A stretch of 64,000 bases of DNA from Noviherbaspirillum sp. L7-7A (GCF_019052805.1 NZ_JAHQRJ010000001.1:3658001-3722000); one strand, 5' to 3'. Shown: positions 22,890-42,032, counted from the first letter of the stretch. The notes: a model not told the origin generated them from the letters alone. Numbers and translations are program-made.

Positions 22890-24689
22890 TCAATCCCAGC
22901 CGCCGCGGCGCTTCTCGCCGCGGGCCGCGGCGTCGCGGGCGAACATGGCTTCGAGCTCGTCGCGCGCCTGCCGCGCCATCGACACATACTGCTGCTGGTC
23001 GCGGTAATACGGATAGACGTCGAGCAGCGACTTCAGGGTGTGGGCACGGAACTTCATCGTCGCCTGCCGCGCCTGCCAGGCGCTCGCGCCGAGATGCTGC
23101 ATCACGCGCCGGCCCAATAGCAGCGCGCTCTCGAAGGTTTCGCGCTCGATCACGGTGACGCCGCGGTCCATCAAATCGTAGTAGTGGCTGACATTGCGGG
23201 CGCGGGCCAGGATGGGCAGGTCGGGAAACACCTCGCGCGCCGCGTCCACCAGCTTCAGGCTGTCTTCCACATCGTCGATCGCCAGCACCAGCGCCCGCGC
23301 ATCGGCGGCGCCGGCGGCATGCAGCAGGTCGATGCGGGTGGCGTCGCCGTAGAACACCTTGAAGCCGAAGCGGCGCAGCAGGTCGATCTGGTCCGGGTCG
23401 TGGTCCAGCACGGTCAGCGACACGCCGTTGGCATGCAGCAGCCGGCCGACGATCTGCCCGAAGCGGCCGAAGCCGGCGATGATCACATGGTCTTCCTTGG
23501 CTTCCGGCTTGTCGTCAGGACGTTTTTTCTCGGCGGCGTGGCGCGGCGCAATCACCTTGTCATGCCATAGCAGCAACAGCGGCGTGGCCATCATCGACAG
23601 CGTGACCGTCACCACCAGCACCGCCGCCTGTTCCTCGCTGAACACCCGCGCCGTGGCGGCGGCGCCGAACACCACGAAGGCGAATTCCCCGCCCTGGGCC
23701 AGCACGAAGGCAAACAGCGCGCGCTGGCCGCGGGCAATGCCCAGCTTCATCGCCAGCAGGTACAGCACCAGTCCCTTGATACAAAGAAACAGCACAACCA
23801 TGCCCAGGATGCGCCATGGCTGGGCCAGGAACACGGCGAAATCCACCGACATGCCGACCGCGGTGAAGAACAGTCCCAGCAGCAGGCCCTTGAACGGCTC
23901 CAGGTCGGACTCCAGCGCATGCCGGTATTCCGAATCGGCCAGCAGCACGCCGGCGAGGAAGGTGCCCAGCGCCATCGACAGACCGACCCATTGCATCAGC
24001 ATCGCGATCGCGATTACCAGGAGCAGCGCAAAGGCGGTGAATATCTCGCGCATGCCGGTTCCGGCAATCATGCGCAGCGCCGGCCGGATCAGGAAACGCC
24101 CGCCCAGCACCAGCGCCGCGATCACCGCAACGATCTGCGCCACATCCACCCAGCTGGTGCTGTCCTGGCCGGCGGACACGCCCAGCATCGGGACGATGGC
24201 AATCATCGGAATGGCCGCGATGTCCTGGAATAGCAGGATGGAAAAACCGGCTGCGCCGGCCGGCGTGGTCATCAGGTTGCGTTCTTCCAGCGTTGCCAGC
24301 GCAATCGCCGTCGACGACAGCGACAGGCCAAGCGCCGCGATCAAGGCCACTTTCCAGTCGATGCCGAACAGCATCGCCGTTCCGGCCAGGGCGGCGGCCA
24401 CCAGCAGCACCTGCGCGCCGCCGCCGCCAAAGATCGGCCGGCGCATCGCCCACAGCCGCCTGGGTTCCAGCTCCAGCCCGATCAGGAACAGCAGCAGCAC
24501 CACGCCGAATTCCGAGAAATGGAGGATGTTTTCCACGCCGCTGATCAGGCGCAGCCCCCAGGGGCCGATGGCAATGCCCGCCAGCAGGTAGCCCAATACC
24601 GCGCCCAGTCCCAGGCGCTTGGCGATCGGCACCGCCACCACAGCGGCCAGCAGGTAAACAAGGGTGTTTTGCAACAGGCTGTGATCCAT
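22890..24689 (-). CDS. Glutathione-regulated K+/H+ antiporter, KefB/KefC type (CPA2)
   Basis: 599 aa. Residues 1-380 form the CPA2 membrane domain (GYLLAGIAIGPWGL, LFLIGLELEPRRLW, LLFQDIAAIPM). Residues about 400-520 are an RCK/TrkA-N domain with the nucleotide-binding loop IAGFGRFGQIVGRLL. The C-terminus is charged. Such systems let K+ out during electrophile stress. AAAGGA precedes the ATG. It follows a KefF-like oxidoreductase gene by 12 bp, the usual pairing, which supports the assignment over a generic antiporter. KefB versus KefC cannot be separated by eye. Confidence 0.9.
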   Translation of the reverse strand: MDHSLLQNTLVYLLAAVVAVPIAKRLGLGAVLGYLLAGIAIGPWGLRLISGVENILHFSEFGVVLLLFLIGLELEPRRLWAMRRPIFGGGGAQVLLVAAALAGTAMLFGIDWKVALIAALGLSLSSTAIALATLEERNLMTTPAGAAGFSILLFQDIAAIPMIAIVPMLGVSAGQDSTSWVDVAQIVAVIAALVLGGRFLIRPALRMIAGTGMREIFTAFALLLVIAIAMLMQWVGLSMALGTFLAGVLLADSEYRHALESDLEPFKGLLLGLFFTAVGMSVDFAVFLAQPWRILGMVVLFLCIKGLVLYLLAMKLGIARGQRALFAFVLAQGGEFAFVVFGAAATARVFSEEQAAVLVVTVTLSMMATPLLLLWHDKVIAPRHAAEKKRPDDKPEAKEDHVIIAGFGRFGQIVGRLLHANGVSLTVLDHDPDQIDLLRRFGFKVFYGDATRIDLLHAAGAADARALVLAIDDVEDSLKLVDAAREVFPDLPILARARNVSHYYDLMDRGVTVIERETFESALLLGRRVMQHLGASAWQARQATMKFRAHTLKSLLDVYPYYRDQQQYVSMARQARDELEAMFARDAAARGEKRRGGWD

Positions 24690-24701
24690 GGCTGGTCCTT
24701 T

Positions 24702-25271
24702 CTAGGTGCGCAGGGCGCCGGTGTCAGTGCGTTGCGCCAGGGAAGCGGGAAAGCCGGCCAGCAGGCTGCGGTACGCCTCGACATGCACCGCCACCGCTTC
24801 CTCGCCGGCCCGTCGGGCGCCGTGCAGCACCAGCGGCGGCAGCCAGCGCATGCCGCACAGCATGGCGGTTTGCCGGTAGGGCGGCAGGAATGCCTCGAAG
24901 GGATAGCCGTGCTCGCCGCTTTCGCTGTAGGCCCGGGCATCGCCGCCGGTCGTCACCGCAAGCAGGAAGTGCTTGCCCGCCAGCGCCCGGCCATTGCGGC
25001 CATGCGCCCAGCCATGCTCCAGCACCTGGTCCAGCCATTCCTTCTGCAGCGAGGGCATGCCATACCATTGCAGCGGATGCTGCAGCACGATCAGTTCCGC
25101 CTGGGCCAGCAGGTTCTGCTCATGCTCGACATCGATCACGAAGTCGGGGTATAGCTCGTAAAGCTCGCTGACCGTCACGTCCGGCAGGGCGCGGGCGGCG
25201 GCGATCATCCGCCGGTTCACGCGCGACGCATTGGGCGCGGCATGGGCATACACAACCAGAACTCGGGACAT
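24702..25271 (-). CDS. KefF/KefG-like quinone oxidoreductase, ancillary protein of the K+ efflux system
   Basis: 189-aa flavodoxin-like NAD(P)H:quinone oxidoreductase. It begins VLVVYAHAAPNASRVNR, with the FMN-binding LQHPLQWYGMPSLQKEWLDQVL loop region around residue 65 and TTGGDARAYSESGEHGYP near 110. In the Kef family this soluble partner binds the cytoplasmic domain of the antiporter and activates it. The gene immediately precedes the antiporter on the same strand. Confidence 0.88.
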   Translation of the reverse strand: MSRVLVVYAHAAPNASRVNRRMIAAARALPDVTVSELYELYPDFVIDVEHEQNLLAQAELIVLQHPLQWYGMPSLQKEWLDQVLEHGWAHGRNGRALAGKHFLLAVTTGGDARAYSESGEHGYPFEAFLPPYRQTAMLCGMRWLPPLVLHGARRAGEEAVAVHVEAYRSLLAGFPASLAQRTDTGALRT

Positions 25272-25471
25272 GGCAACCTGCTGAATGGGCGATGCCGCAT
25301 TATCAACGCCCGGCGTGGTTTTTTCAGCACAATACCGGCCGGCAAGCTGTCGGTAATCGAACAGACGAAACTTTTTGCATCCTCAAGGCAAAACGTACTT
25401 TTATTTCCTGCATGGCTGGTGCTATGATTCGGCTCCTTCGACATGAAGTGCGGCAAGAAAACACTTCAATG

Positions 25472-25500
25472 TTGACAGGCCGAGGGTTTCCCAATATAGT
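25472..25500 (+). promoter_or_regulatory. Sigma70 promoter of the tRNA-tuf operon
   Basis: TTGACA (25472-25477), a 17-bp spacer and TATAGT (25495-25500) lie 14 bp before the first tRNA. The following discriminator TCGGGG is GC-rich, as expected for a stringently controlled stable-RNA promoter. Confidence 0.85.
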
Positions 25501-25514
25501 TCGGGGTTCCCTGC

Positions 25515-25600
25515 GGAGGGGTGGCCGAGTGGTTAATGGCAGCAGACTGTAAATCTGCCCTCTTACGAGTACGCTGGTTCGAATCCAGCCCCCTCCACCA
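25515..25600 (+). tRNA. tRNA-Tyr (GTA)
   Basis: Class II tRNA with GGAGGGG/CCCCTCC acceptor stem, anticodon GTA in AGACTGTAAATCT, long variable arm, GGTTCGAATCC T-arm and encoded CCA. First of three tRNAs ahead of tuf, an order resembling the E. coli tyrU-glyT-thrT-tufB operon. Confidence 0.97.
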
Positions 25601-25657
25601 CAGGCGAGCAGTGCAGGTGATAGTGATTTAGTTGTGAGTGGCTGTCTGGTCACCCTT

Positions 25658-25731
25658 GCGGGTGTAGCTCAATGGTAGAGCTGAAGCCTTCCAAGCTTAT
25701 GACGAGGGTTCGATTCCCTTCACCCGCTCCA
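25658..25731 (+). tRNA. tRNA-Gly (TCC)
   Basis: GCGGGTG/CACCCGC acceptor stem, D-arm TAGCTCAATGGTAGAGC, anticodon TCC in CTTCCAA, T-arm GGGTTCGATTCCC and encoded CCA. Second tRNA of the tuf operon. Confidence 0.97.
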
Positions 25732-25779
25732 GTTTTCGGCTGTTGACGTTGCTTCAGGGCGTCAGGAGTCAAAGGTTTT

Positions 25780-25854
<75 letters not shown>

Positions 25855-25965
25855 AATTCAGTACGGGGCGCATCGCATCGCGCGATGCGCCCTTGGCAAT
25901 GCGCACATCAGCAAGATAGTCGGGCCAGTGCCTGGACATTCTCATCAAATCGTTAGGAGTCTAAG

Positions 25966-27156
<1,191 letters not shown>

Positions 27157-27229
27157 GGAAAAGTCTGCTGCCTGCGCCGGTTCGCTGGCGCGGCAGTGTC
27201 GACGGTTCCGGGTTTTACCGTTTTAACGT

Positions 27230-27305
27230 AGGGGCGTAGCTCAATTGGCAGAGCGTCGGTCTCCAAAACCGAAGGTCGGGGGTTCGAGGCCCTCCGCCCC
27301 TGCCA
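27230..27305 (+). tRNA. tRNA-Trp (CCA)
   Basis: AGGGGCG/CGCCCCT acceptor stem, D-arm TAGCTCAATTGGCAGAGC, anticodon CCA in TCTCCAAAA, T-arm GGGGGTTCGAGGCCCTC and encoded CCA. It sits between tuf and secE, 35 bp before the secE start, as in many betaproteobacteria. Confidence 0.97.
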
Positions 27306-27340
27306 CCGTTTCAGGTGCAGGGCACCGAAAGTAAAATTGT

Positions 27341-27724
27341 ATGGCTAATCAACCCGTGCAGACCGTCAATACGTCAGGCGACAAGATGAAGGTCGGCCTG
27401 GCTATTTGCGCTGCTGTTGCCGGTGTAGTGGGTTTCTATCTGCTGGCAGGCCAGTCCACCCTGGTGCGCACCGGTGCATTGCTTGCCGGTCTCGTGGTTG
27501 CCATCGGCCTGCTCTGGACTTCTCTGTCCGGCCAGGGCTTTCTGGCATTCGCCAAAGAATCTGTCCGTGAAACCAAGAAAGTCGTCTGGCCTACCCGCAA
27601 GGAAGCCACGCAGATCACCGCAGTCGTATTCGGCTTTGTGCTTGTGATGGCAATCTTTCTCTGGGGTACGGACAAGATACTGGAATTCCTGTTGTACGAC
27701 TTGATCCTGGGCTGGAAACGATAA
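27341..27724 (+). CDS. secE: Preprotein translocase subunit SecE
   Basis: Stabilising subunit of the SecYEG inner-membrane channel. 127 aa with three hydrophobic segments (about residues 17-37, 45-61 and 88-115), the three-TM form also found in E. coli. The conserved [15 protein letters not shown] lies before the last segment. It overlaps nusG by one base (TAATG), indicating coupled translation. Confidence 0.95.
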   Translation: MANQPVQTVNTSGDKMKVGLAICAAVAGVVGFYLLAGQSTLVRTGALLAGLVVAIGLLWTSLSGQGFLAFAKESVRETKKVVWPTRKEATQITAVVFGFVLVMAIFLWGTDKILEFLLYDLILGWKR

Positions 27725-28314
27725 TGAGCGACAATCTGCAAGACGGCGTGCCGAACGAGGCCGCAGTCACCGCGCCGACCGGCAACAAGCGCTGGTACGT
27801 GGTGCACGCTTATTCCGGAATGGAAAAGAGCGTGCAGCGTGCACTGACCGAGCGCATTGCGCGCGCCGGCATGGAAGATAAGTTCGGCCAGATCCTGGTG
27901 CCGACCGAGGAAGTCATCGAAGTCAAGAATGGCCACAAGTCTGTGACCGAACGTCGTTTCTTTCCCGGCTATGTGCTGGTTGAAATGGAAATGACCGACG
28001 ACACTTGGCACCTGGTCAAGAACACCAGCAAGGTCACCGGTTTCATCGGCGGCAAATCGAACAAGCCGACGCCGATCCCGCCCCACGAAGTGGACAAGAT
28101 CCTGCACCAGATGCAGGAAGGCATCGAAAAGCCACGTCCGAAAGTGCTGTACGAAGTGGGCGAGCTGGTCCGCATCAAGGATGGCCCGTTCACCGACTTC
28201 AACGGCAATGTCGAGGAAGTCAACTACGAAAAGTCCAAGGTTCGCGTTTCCGTCACGATCTTCGGGCGCGCAACGCCGGTCGAGCTCGAATTCGGCCAGG
28301 TCGAAAAAGTTTAA
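27724..28314 (+). CDS. nusG: Transcription termination/antitermination factor NusG
   Basis: Binds RNA polymerase and links it to Rho or the ribosome. 196 aa with an N-terminal NGN domain ([32 protein letters not shown]) and a C-terminal KOW domain ([21 protein letters not shown]). Directly follows secE with overlapping stop and start codons. Confidence 0.97.
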   Translation: MSDNLQDGVPNEAAVTAPTGNKRWYVVHAYSGMEKSVQRALTERIARAGMEDKFGQILVPTEEVIEVKNGHKSVTERRFFPGYVLVEMEMTDDTWHLVKNTSKVTGFIGGKSNKPTPIPPHEVDKILHQMQEGIEKPRPKVLYEVGELVRIKDGPFTDFNGNVEEVNYEKSKVRVSVTIFGRATPVELEFGQVEKV

Positions 28315-28331
28315 GCAGCAACCGCAGCAAG

Positions 28332-28350
28332 AGCGCCCGTGCCGGGCGCT
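28332..28350 (+). other. Hairpin in the nusG-rplK leader
   Basis: AGCGCCCG (28332-28339) and CGGGCGCT (28343-28350) form a perfect 8-bp stem with a 3-nt loop in the 131-bp gap before rplK. No T-run follows. It could be a processing or regulatory element of the L11 operon. Confidence 0.4.
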
Positions 28351-28445
28351 GCATCCATTGCGAAACCGGCATGCATCAAACGAGGAGCCCCTGCGAGGGC
28401 TAGTACTTCGCAGCGGCGCTAACACTCACTCAAACTGGAAGCATC

Positions 28446-28877
28446 ATGGCAAAGAAAATCATAGGCTATATCAAGCTGCAAGTGCCAGCTGGTAAAGCAA
28501 ATCCGTCTCCCCCGATCGGCCCGGCGCTGGGTCAGCGCGGCCTGAACATCATGGAATTCTGCAAGGCGTTCAACGCCCAGACCCAGGGTGTCGAGCCAGG
28601 TCTGCCTATTCCTGTCGTCATCACCGCGTTCGCCGACAAGTCCTTCACTTTCGTGATGAAGACCCCGCCGGCAACCGTGCTGATCAAGAAGGCAGCCGGC
28701 ATCACCAAGGGTTCGGCTCGTCCGCACACCGACAAGGTCGGCAGCATCACCCGCGCACAAGCTGAAGAAATCGCAACAACCAAGCGGCCAGATCTGACCG
28801 CTGCCGATATGGATGCAGCCGTGCGCACGATCGCCGGCTCCGCACGTTCCATCGGTATCACGGTGGAGGGTCTGTAA
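28446..28877 (+). CDS. rplK: 50S ribosomal protein L11
   Basis: Binds the GTPase-associated region of 23S rRNA and is required for stringent-response activation by RelA. 143 aa with [26 protein letters not shown] at the N-terminus (Pro-rich hinge) and the RNA-binding C-terminal domain ending [10 protein letters not shown]. Its stop overlaps the rplA start. Confidence 0.98.
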   Translation: MAKKIIGYIKLQVPAGKANPSPPIGPALGQRGLNIMEFCKAFNAQTQGVEPGLPIPVVITAFADKSFTFVMKTPPATVLIKKAAGITKGSARPHTDKVGSITRAQAEEIATTKRPDLTAADMDAAVRTIAGSARSIGITVEGL

Positions 28878-29572
28878 TGGCTAATCTGTCCAAGCGCGCC
28901 AAGGCAATCAAGGCCAAAGTTGATCGCACCAAGGTTTATCCCTTCGACAACGCGATCGCGCTGATCAAGGAATGCGCCACCGCCAAGTTCAACGAGTCGA
29001 TCGACGTCGCCGTTCAGCTGGGCGTGGATGCCAAGAAATCGGACCAAGTCGTCCGCGGCTCGGTCGTGCTGCCTGCAGGCACCGGCAAGAGCGTGCGCGT
29101 GGCCGTGTTCGCCAGCGGCGACAAGGCTGAGGCAGCCAAGGCTGCCGGCGCCGACGTGGTCGGCATGGAAGACTTGGCAGAACGCATCAAGGGCGGCGAC
29201 ATGCCGTTCGACATCGTGATCGCTTCGCCGGACACCATGCGTATCGTCGGTACCCTGGGCCAGATCCTGGGACCGCGCGGCCTGATGCCTAACCCGAAGG
29301 TCGGCACCGTGACGCCGGACGTCGCCACCGCCGTGAAGAACGCCAAGGCAGGTCAGGTGCAGTATCGTACCGACAAGGCCGGCATCATCCACGCGACCAT
29401 CGGCCGCAAGGATTTCGCCGACGCCGACCTGAAGAGCAACCTCGTTGCCCTGATCGACGCACTGAACAAGGCCAAGCCGGCCACCAGCAAGGGCATCTAT
29501 CTGCGCAAGGTTTCGCTGTCGTCCACCATGGGCGCTGGCGTACGCGTGGACCAGACCACCCTGGCTGCTTAA
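28877..29572 (+). CDS. rplA: 50S ribosomal protein L1
   Basis: L1-stalk protein of the large subunit and translational repressor of the L11 operon in E. coli. 231 aa with [15 protein letters not shown] and the [16 protein letters not shown] region typical of the family. Translation is coupled to rplK by a TAATG overlap. Confidence 0.98.
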   Translation: MANLSKRAKAIKAKVDRTKVYPFDNAIALIKECATAKFNESIDVAVQLGVDAKKSDQVVRGSVVLPAGTGKSVRVAVFASGDKAEAAKAAGADVVGMEDLAERIKGGDMPFDIVIASPDTMRIVGTLGQILGPRGLMPNPKVGTVTPDVATAVKNAKAGQVQYRTDKAGIIHATIGRKDFADADLKSNLVALIDALNKAKPATSKGIYLRKVSLSSTMGAGVRVDQTTLAA

Positions 29573-29895
29573 GTACTGAATCAAGACCCTGCGCGAAACA
29601 GCGCGCGGGGCGCATCTTTGGGCCGGGCCGGAGTCGTTGTTGGATGAAGGCCCGGGCAATCAAAGACCGTTGGGCGGAAGTGCATGCAGTGTGTGCACCA
29701 TGTTAATAGCCGAAGGCGCAAGCTGGAGGCACCCAACGCAGATGGCGAGCCCGAACAAGTTTTGTAGTCTGCCCGCTGTGCATGCAGTACCGCAACAGCA
29801 GTGAACTCCTGACTTCGGACGCCGTGTTCGAACCGATGCAAGGCAAGCAGCCAACCGGCTGTGTAGTCGCCAAGCATCATTTTTGGAGCTTGACC
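29573..29895 (+). promoter_or_regulatory. rplJ leader (candidate L10 autoregulatory region)
   Basis: A 323-bp gap without a supported gene precedes rplJ, in the position of the L10(L12)4-binding mRNA leader that controls rplJL in other bacteria. It has several GC-rich complementary tracts (for example around 29618-29656). A frame reading into rplJ from 29782 is open but does not resemble L10 before the GTG at 29896. The assignment rests on position; no consensus fold was computed. Confidence 0.5.
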
Positions 29896-30426
29896 GTGGG
29901 TCTCAATCGGAATGAAAAACAGGCCGTAGTCGAAGAAATCTCTGCCAAGATCGCATCGGCACAGACCATCGCCCTGGCTGAATACCGTGGCATCCAAGTC
30001 GGTCAAATGACGCAACTGCGTTCCAAGGCGCGTGACCAGGGCGTGTACCTGCGTGTGTTGAAAAACACGCTGGCTCGCCGTGCAGTAGAAGGTACCGCGT
30101 TCTCCGGACTCGCCAACGACATGACCGGCCCGCTGATCTATGCGATCTCGGACGATGCTGTCGCCGCTGCCAAGGTCCTGTCGGACTTTGCCAAGGGCAA
30201 TGACAAGCTGGTCATCCGTGGCGGTAACTACGCAGGCAAGCCGCTGGACAAGGCAGGCGTTGCAGCGCTGGCTAATATCCCTTCCCGCGAAGTTCTGCTG
30301 TCCCAGCTGATGGGCATCATGCAGGCGCCGGTATCCGGATTTGCCCGTGCACTCGCCGCCCTGGCGGAAAAGAACGGCGGCGGCGCCGCAGCCGAAGAAG
30401 CTGCAGCACCGGCTGAAGCAGGCTGA
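29896..30426 (+). CDS. rplJ: 50S ribosomal protein L10
   Basis: Base of the L7/L12 stalk. 176 aa, starting at a GTG that gives (V/M)[17 protein letters not shown], matching the usual L10 N-terminus; GGAG lies seven bases upstream. Contains [16 protein letters not shown] and an Ala-rich C-terminus. A much longer reading from 29782 would add 38 unrelated residues. Forms an operon with rplL 66 bp downstream. Confidence 0.95.
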   Translation: MGLNRNEKQAVVEEISAKIASAQTIALAEYRGIQVGQMTQLRSKARDQGVYLRVLKNTLARRAVEGTAFSGLANDMTGPLIYAISDDAVAAAKVLSDFAKGNDKLVIRGGNYAGKPLDKAGVAALANIPSREVLLSQLMGIMQAPVSGFARALAALAEKNGGGAAAEEAAAPAEAG

Positions 30427-30492
30427 TCAGGCCTGTTTCGTTCGCGTCAATGACGACTTGATGTAACTATCGAATCAATTTAGGAGTTTCAA

Positions 30493-30873
30493 ATGGCAAT
30501 TAGCAAAGAAGACATCCTCGAAGCCGTAGGTCAGATGTCCGTGATGGACCTGAATGACCTGGTGAAGGCATTCGAAGAGAAGTTTGGCGTTTCCGCAGCA
30601 GCAATGGCCGTCGCTGGCCCGGCAGCTGGCGCAGGCGCTGGTGCAGCCGCTGCTGAAGAGCAGACCGAGTTCACCGTGATCCTGGCCGACTTCGGCGCAA
30701 ACAAGGTTGGCGTCATTAAGGCAGTCCGCGAAATCACCGGTTTGGGCCTGAAAGAAGCCAAGGACCTGGTTGACGGTGCACCGAAGCCTCTGAAGGAAGG
30801 TGTATCGAAGGCTGACGCTGAAGCAGCGAAGAAGAAGCTGGAAGAAGCTGGCGCAAAAGCAGAAATCAAGTAA
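30493..30873 (+). CDS. rplL: 50S ribosomal protein L7/L12
   Basis: Multimeric stalk protein recruiting translation GTPases. 126 aa: N-terminal dimerisation domain ([20 protein letters not shown]), Ala/Gly-rich hinge around residues 40-52, and the C-terminal domain with [32 protein letters not shown] precedes the ATG. Confidence 0.98.
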   Translation: MAISKEDILEAVGQMSVMDLNDLVKAFEEKFGVSAAAMAVAGPAAGAGAGAAAAEEQTEFTVILADFGANKVGVIKAVREITGLGLKEAKDLVDGAPKPLKEGVSKADAEAAKKKLEEAGAKAEIK

Positions 30874-30917
30874 TTGCGGCCTGCTAGCGCGACATACAGC
30901 GCATGAGTCAAAGCGCA

Positions 30918-30943
30918 GAGCCCTTTCCAAAAAGGAAGGGCTC
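30918..30943 (+). terminator. Hairpin in the rplL-rpoB gap, likely attenuator
   Basis: GAGCCCTTTCC pairs with GGAAGGGCTC (one bulged T) around an A-rich loop. A T-rich but interrupted tract follows. Its position between rplL and rpoB corresponds to the partial terminator that lowers rpoBC expression in E. coli. The remaining gap to rpoB shows nothing else. Confidence 0.5.
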
Positions 30944-31146
30944 GGCTTTGGCTCCTTTGTCGTTTTCGGACTTTGAAGACGATCGTACCGGTACCATGCA
31001 ACACCCGCCCCGAAAGGCGGTCTATTAAATCACAGATTTGAAGGGCCGAGACTTGAGGTTTCGCAGATCCCGGGAAACGCAGCCATATCGCGCCATCCGT
31101 GTCGAATCCTGAATTCTCTATCCTTCCTGTCACTCACGGAGTGTTC

Positions 31147-35253
<4,107 letters not shown>

Positions 35254-35260
35254 TCCGCCA

Positions 35261-35300
35261 CCCCCGGAGCGGCGTCCTGCAAGGGATGCCTATCCGGGGG
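35261..35300 (+). other. Inverted repeat in the rpoB-rpoC gap
   Basis: CCCCCGGA (35261-35268) and TCCGGGGG (35293-35300) form a perfect 8-bp stem with a 24-nt loop. No T-run follows, so it is more likely a processing or mRNA-stability structure than a terminator. Confidence 0.4.
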
Positions 35301-35362
35301 ATAATGGCCGGTTGCCGCTCGGTCTTACAAACAAGTTTTTTCACGCCTACCTGGAGTGATAG

Positions 35363-39607
<4,245 letters not shown>

Positions 39608-39630
39608 TAAAGCTTTTCGCTCAGGACAAA

Positions 39631-39656
39631 ACCCCGCAGAAATGCGGGGTTTTTTT
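39631..39656 (+). terminator. Rho-independent terminator of the rpoBC operon
   Basis: ACCCCGCA (39631-39638), GAAA loop and TGCGGGGT (39643-39650) followed by a run of T. It lies 23 bp after the rpoC stop. Confidence 0.92.
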
Positions 39657-39953
39657 ATGCCTGTGAGGGCAGGATGAATGTCATTGATTTCACAAGCACT
39701 GAAGTTAGTCCGACGGATGCCTTTGGAATGGATATGGCCGAGACAGGTATCCGTCTCACAGCAGTCCAATTCAAAGTAACCACGAGCAAACAGCCGGTTC
39801 TGGAGTGGCGCTTGGCTGCAGCGTGCGTGATCGGCTTGCTTAGCTGTGATTGCGCCGATCCAGACATACCGCAGCCTGTGTCCCAGGCGCCGCACTCGCT
39901 TTGGCGTTTTGTAACGCCTCAGCATGTCGAGCAACTAGAAACTACAGAGAATC
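39657..39953. other. Intergenic region between rpoC and the sulfatase-like gene
   Basis: About 300 bp of lower GC than its surroundings between two convergent genes. A plus-strand frame (39674-40012, 112 codons) begins ATGAATGTC after an AGGGCAGG sequence, but it runs into the opposite-strand gene and shows no recognisable domain, so I do not call it. Confidence 0.4.
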
Positions 39954-41720
39954 TTAACGATCCCGCGGCAATGGCGTTTTTCGTCCGACGACTTCCCTGC
40001 AGTCACCTCTGAAATTTGCATCGTCATAGTCAGTCCAGCCATAGCTGTCGACGTAGCGCACATGCCTGGCCAGCTGCCCGCTGAACAGGCTCATGCCCAG
40101 CTTCTCATCCGGATAGCGAATGTCGGCCAGGTCCAGCAGCGAGTGAAACACGTTTTCGGTCGACAGCGGCGCGTCCCGGTGGCGCCGCAGCTGCATTACC
40201 TTATCGGGATACGCGTCGCCATAGGCATCCGAATACCAGACCAGGCCCGGCACATGAAACTCGAACTGGGTATTGTGGCCATGAAAAGCCAGCTTGCAAC
40301 TGCCATCGTAGAGTGTCTGCCCATGGTCGGCGACATACATGAATGCCGAGACGATCTGTGCCGCCTTCAGACGCGCGATCACTTGGGAGAGCAGCCAGTC
40401 CGTATAGAGAATCGCATTGTCATAGCTGTTGCCGATCTCGGCCTTGATCTTCAGGTCCGTATAGGCCGGCTTGTCGACGCCAAACAGCGAGGGCTGGAAG
40501 CGATCGAACTGGCGCGGATAGCGCTGGCTGTAATTCCAATGGCTGCCCAGCGTGTGCAGCACGATCAGCTTCTTCCCAGCCGGGTCCCGCATCGCCTGTC
40601 CCAGCGGGGCAAGCAGCACCTCGTCATGGCTGGAGTCGTTCCTGAATCCGCCCAAATTGAAGAAACGGGTCACGTCTGCCTCCTTGGCAAAGACTGACAC
40701 CGGCGTATCGAATTCGCCGAAGGACATCTGGTTGGAAAGCCAGAAGGTCTTGTAACCCGCTTCCTTATAGGCCGACAGGAAGGATTTTTCCGAAAACCCG
40801 GCGCGCAGGCTTTGTGTCGCCGGCTTGCGCGACATGATCACCGGCACCGACAGGCGTGTGGCCGATACCGGCGTGACCAGGTCGCTGAAGCTGACCAGAT
40901 TGCCCTCCTGCTCCAGCAGGGGATTGGTGCGGCGGCCATAGCCGTTGAGACTCCAGCGGTCGGCCCGCGACGACTCGCCCAGCACCATCACGACGATGCG
41001 CGGCGCCTTGTCAGCCGCATCCTGGCGGGCATGGAACCGGAATGCCTCGCTGCGTTCGGCCAGCTGCCGCAGATAGACTCTCTCGCGCCAGAAGGCATAG
41101 GCCTGAAACGCCAGCCCGTAAGGCCAGGAGCTGGCAAGCACGGGCACATTGACCGAAATCCGCGCCCAATCGGGCAGGTCGCGCAGCTTGCCAGCTGACG
41201 CATGGCGCAATGCCGGGCTGGAAACTGACACTGCAGCCCCGCCGTAGAGCCAGACAGCCGCGCCCAAGCCAAGCACGGCCAGTACGATGAGGCGCGACGG
41301 ACCGCGCCAGTCCAGGTCGGCGCACCGCAGCGCAGCCCGCCAGATCAGCGCGAACCAGACGACCACGAGCATAAAGACCGCGGCCAGCAGCCAGATGCCA
41401 CGGCCCAGGAACTCCAGCGCCTCCATCGGCCCCGTCTCGGCGATCACGCCAAGATGGTGGCTGGAAATGCCCTGGCCAAAATAGAGCTGCAGATAGACTT
41501 CCGCCGGCAAGGCCAGAAAGGCTGGGAGCAGCAGCGGATGGAAAAATGCAGGCCGCCCGAAGAGCGCCCAGATTGCCAGCCAGCTCAGCAAGGTCCCCGC
41601 CACAACCAGTGCAGGCGTCGTCAGTGCCCCGCCAAGCAGGACCGAGAGGAAGGGCAATGCCGACAGCAGCAGATAACTGGCAATAATGAAGAGCGCGGAA
41701 CGGGTAAAAGGCAGGCGCAT
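39954..41720 (-). CDS. Phosphoethanolamine transferase-like protein (EptA/CptA/OpgE family)
   Basis: 588-aa inner-membrane enzyme of the alkaline-phosphatase superfamily that would move phosphoethanolamine from phosphatidylethanolamine to lipid A, LPS core or glucans. Five or so N-terminal TM segments (residues 8-160) precede a periplasmic catalytic domain. VMVLGESSRADRWSLNGYGR (residues 244-263) is the nucleophile and metal site, with Glu249 followed by Ser250 where EptA/MCR enzymes have Thr. VADHGQTLYDG and AFHGHNTQFEFHVPGLVW supply metal ligands. It splits rpoC from rpsL on the opposite strand. Which acceptor it modifies is not clear. Confidence 0.82.
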   Translation of the reverse strand: MRLPFTRSALFIIASYLLLSALPFLSVLLGGALTTPALVVAGTLLSWLAIWALFGRPAFFHPLLLPAFLALPAEVYLQLYFGQGISSHHLGVIAETGPMEALEFLGRGIWLLAAVFMLVVVWFALIWRAALRCADLDWRGPSRLIVLAVLGLGAAVWLYGGAAVSVSSPALRHASAGKLRDLPDWARISVNVPVLASSWPYGLAFQAYAFWRERVYLRQLAERSEAFRFHARQDAADKAPRIVVMVLGESSRADRWSLNGYGRRTNPLLEQEGNLVSFSDLVTPVSATRLSVPVIMSRKPATQSLRAGFSEKSFLSAYKEAGYKTFWLSNQMSFGEFDTPVSVFAKEADVTRFFNLGGFRNDSSHDEVLLAPLGQAMRDPAGKKLIVLHTLGSHWNYSQRYPRQFDRFQPSLFGVDKPAYTDLKIKAEIGNSYDNAILYTDWLLSQVIARLKAAQIVSAFMYVADHGQTLYDGSCKLAFHGHNTQFEFHVPGLVWYSDAYGDAYPDKVMQLRRHRDAPLSTENVFHSLLDLADIRYPDEKLGMSLFSGQLARHVRYVDSYGWTDYDDANFRGDCREVVGRKTPLPRDR

Positions 41721-41798
41721 GACGCGACGGGAAAAGAAGGTGCGCCATTATCCCGTAAAGCAACCCGGTTTTCCGGCCCGCATCCGTTCAAAGAACAG

Positions 41799-41827
41799 TT
41801 GACCCAGCCTCTTGACAAGCATATACT
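41799..41827 (+). promoter_or_regulatory. Sigma70 promoter of the str operon
   Basis: TTGACC (41799-41804), 17-bp spacer, TATACT (41822-41827). It predicts a leader of about 200 nt before rpsL and is the only good promoter in the 312-bp gap. A second TTGACA at 41812 has no matching -10. Confidence 0.75.
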
Positions 41828-42032
41828 CGCGAGTTCTCGAATTTAAGCTTTCCTGGCTTAAGCGCTCTTTGGTCTGCACTATCCCGCCCACGGCACGCTT
41901 TACGCCCTGCAGCTGAATCGAACGCGTCATGAACGTCCTGTCCATGCGCAAGTTTCCCAAGTTTTCGTCCTCGAACCCGGTGTTTATCAGGGTTTGTGTC
42001 TTTAATGCAGTAATTTTGTTGGATTTGAAACG

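Noticed and set aside
39674-40012. 112-codon frame after rpoC
   Set aside because: It overlaps the opposite-strand sulfatase-like gene, has no recognisable domain, and its position after a terminator lacks a clear promoter.
41812-41840. TTGACA at 41812 as the -35 of the str promoter
   Set aside because: At 16-18 bp spacing no acceptable -10 is present; the TTGACC/TATACT pair overlapping it is better.
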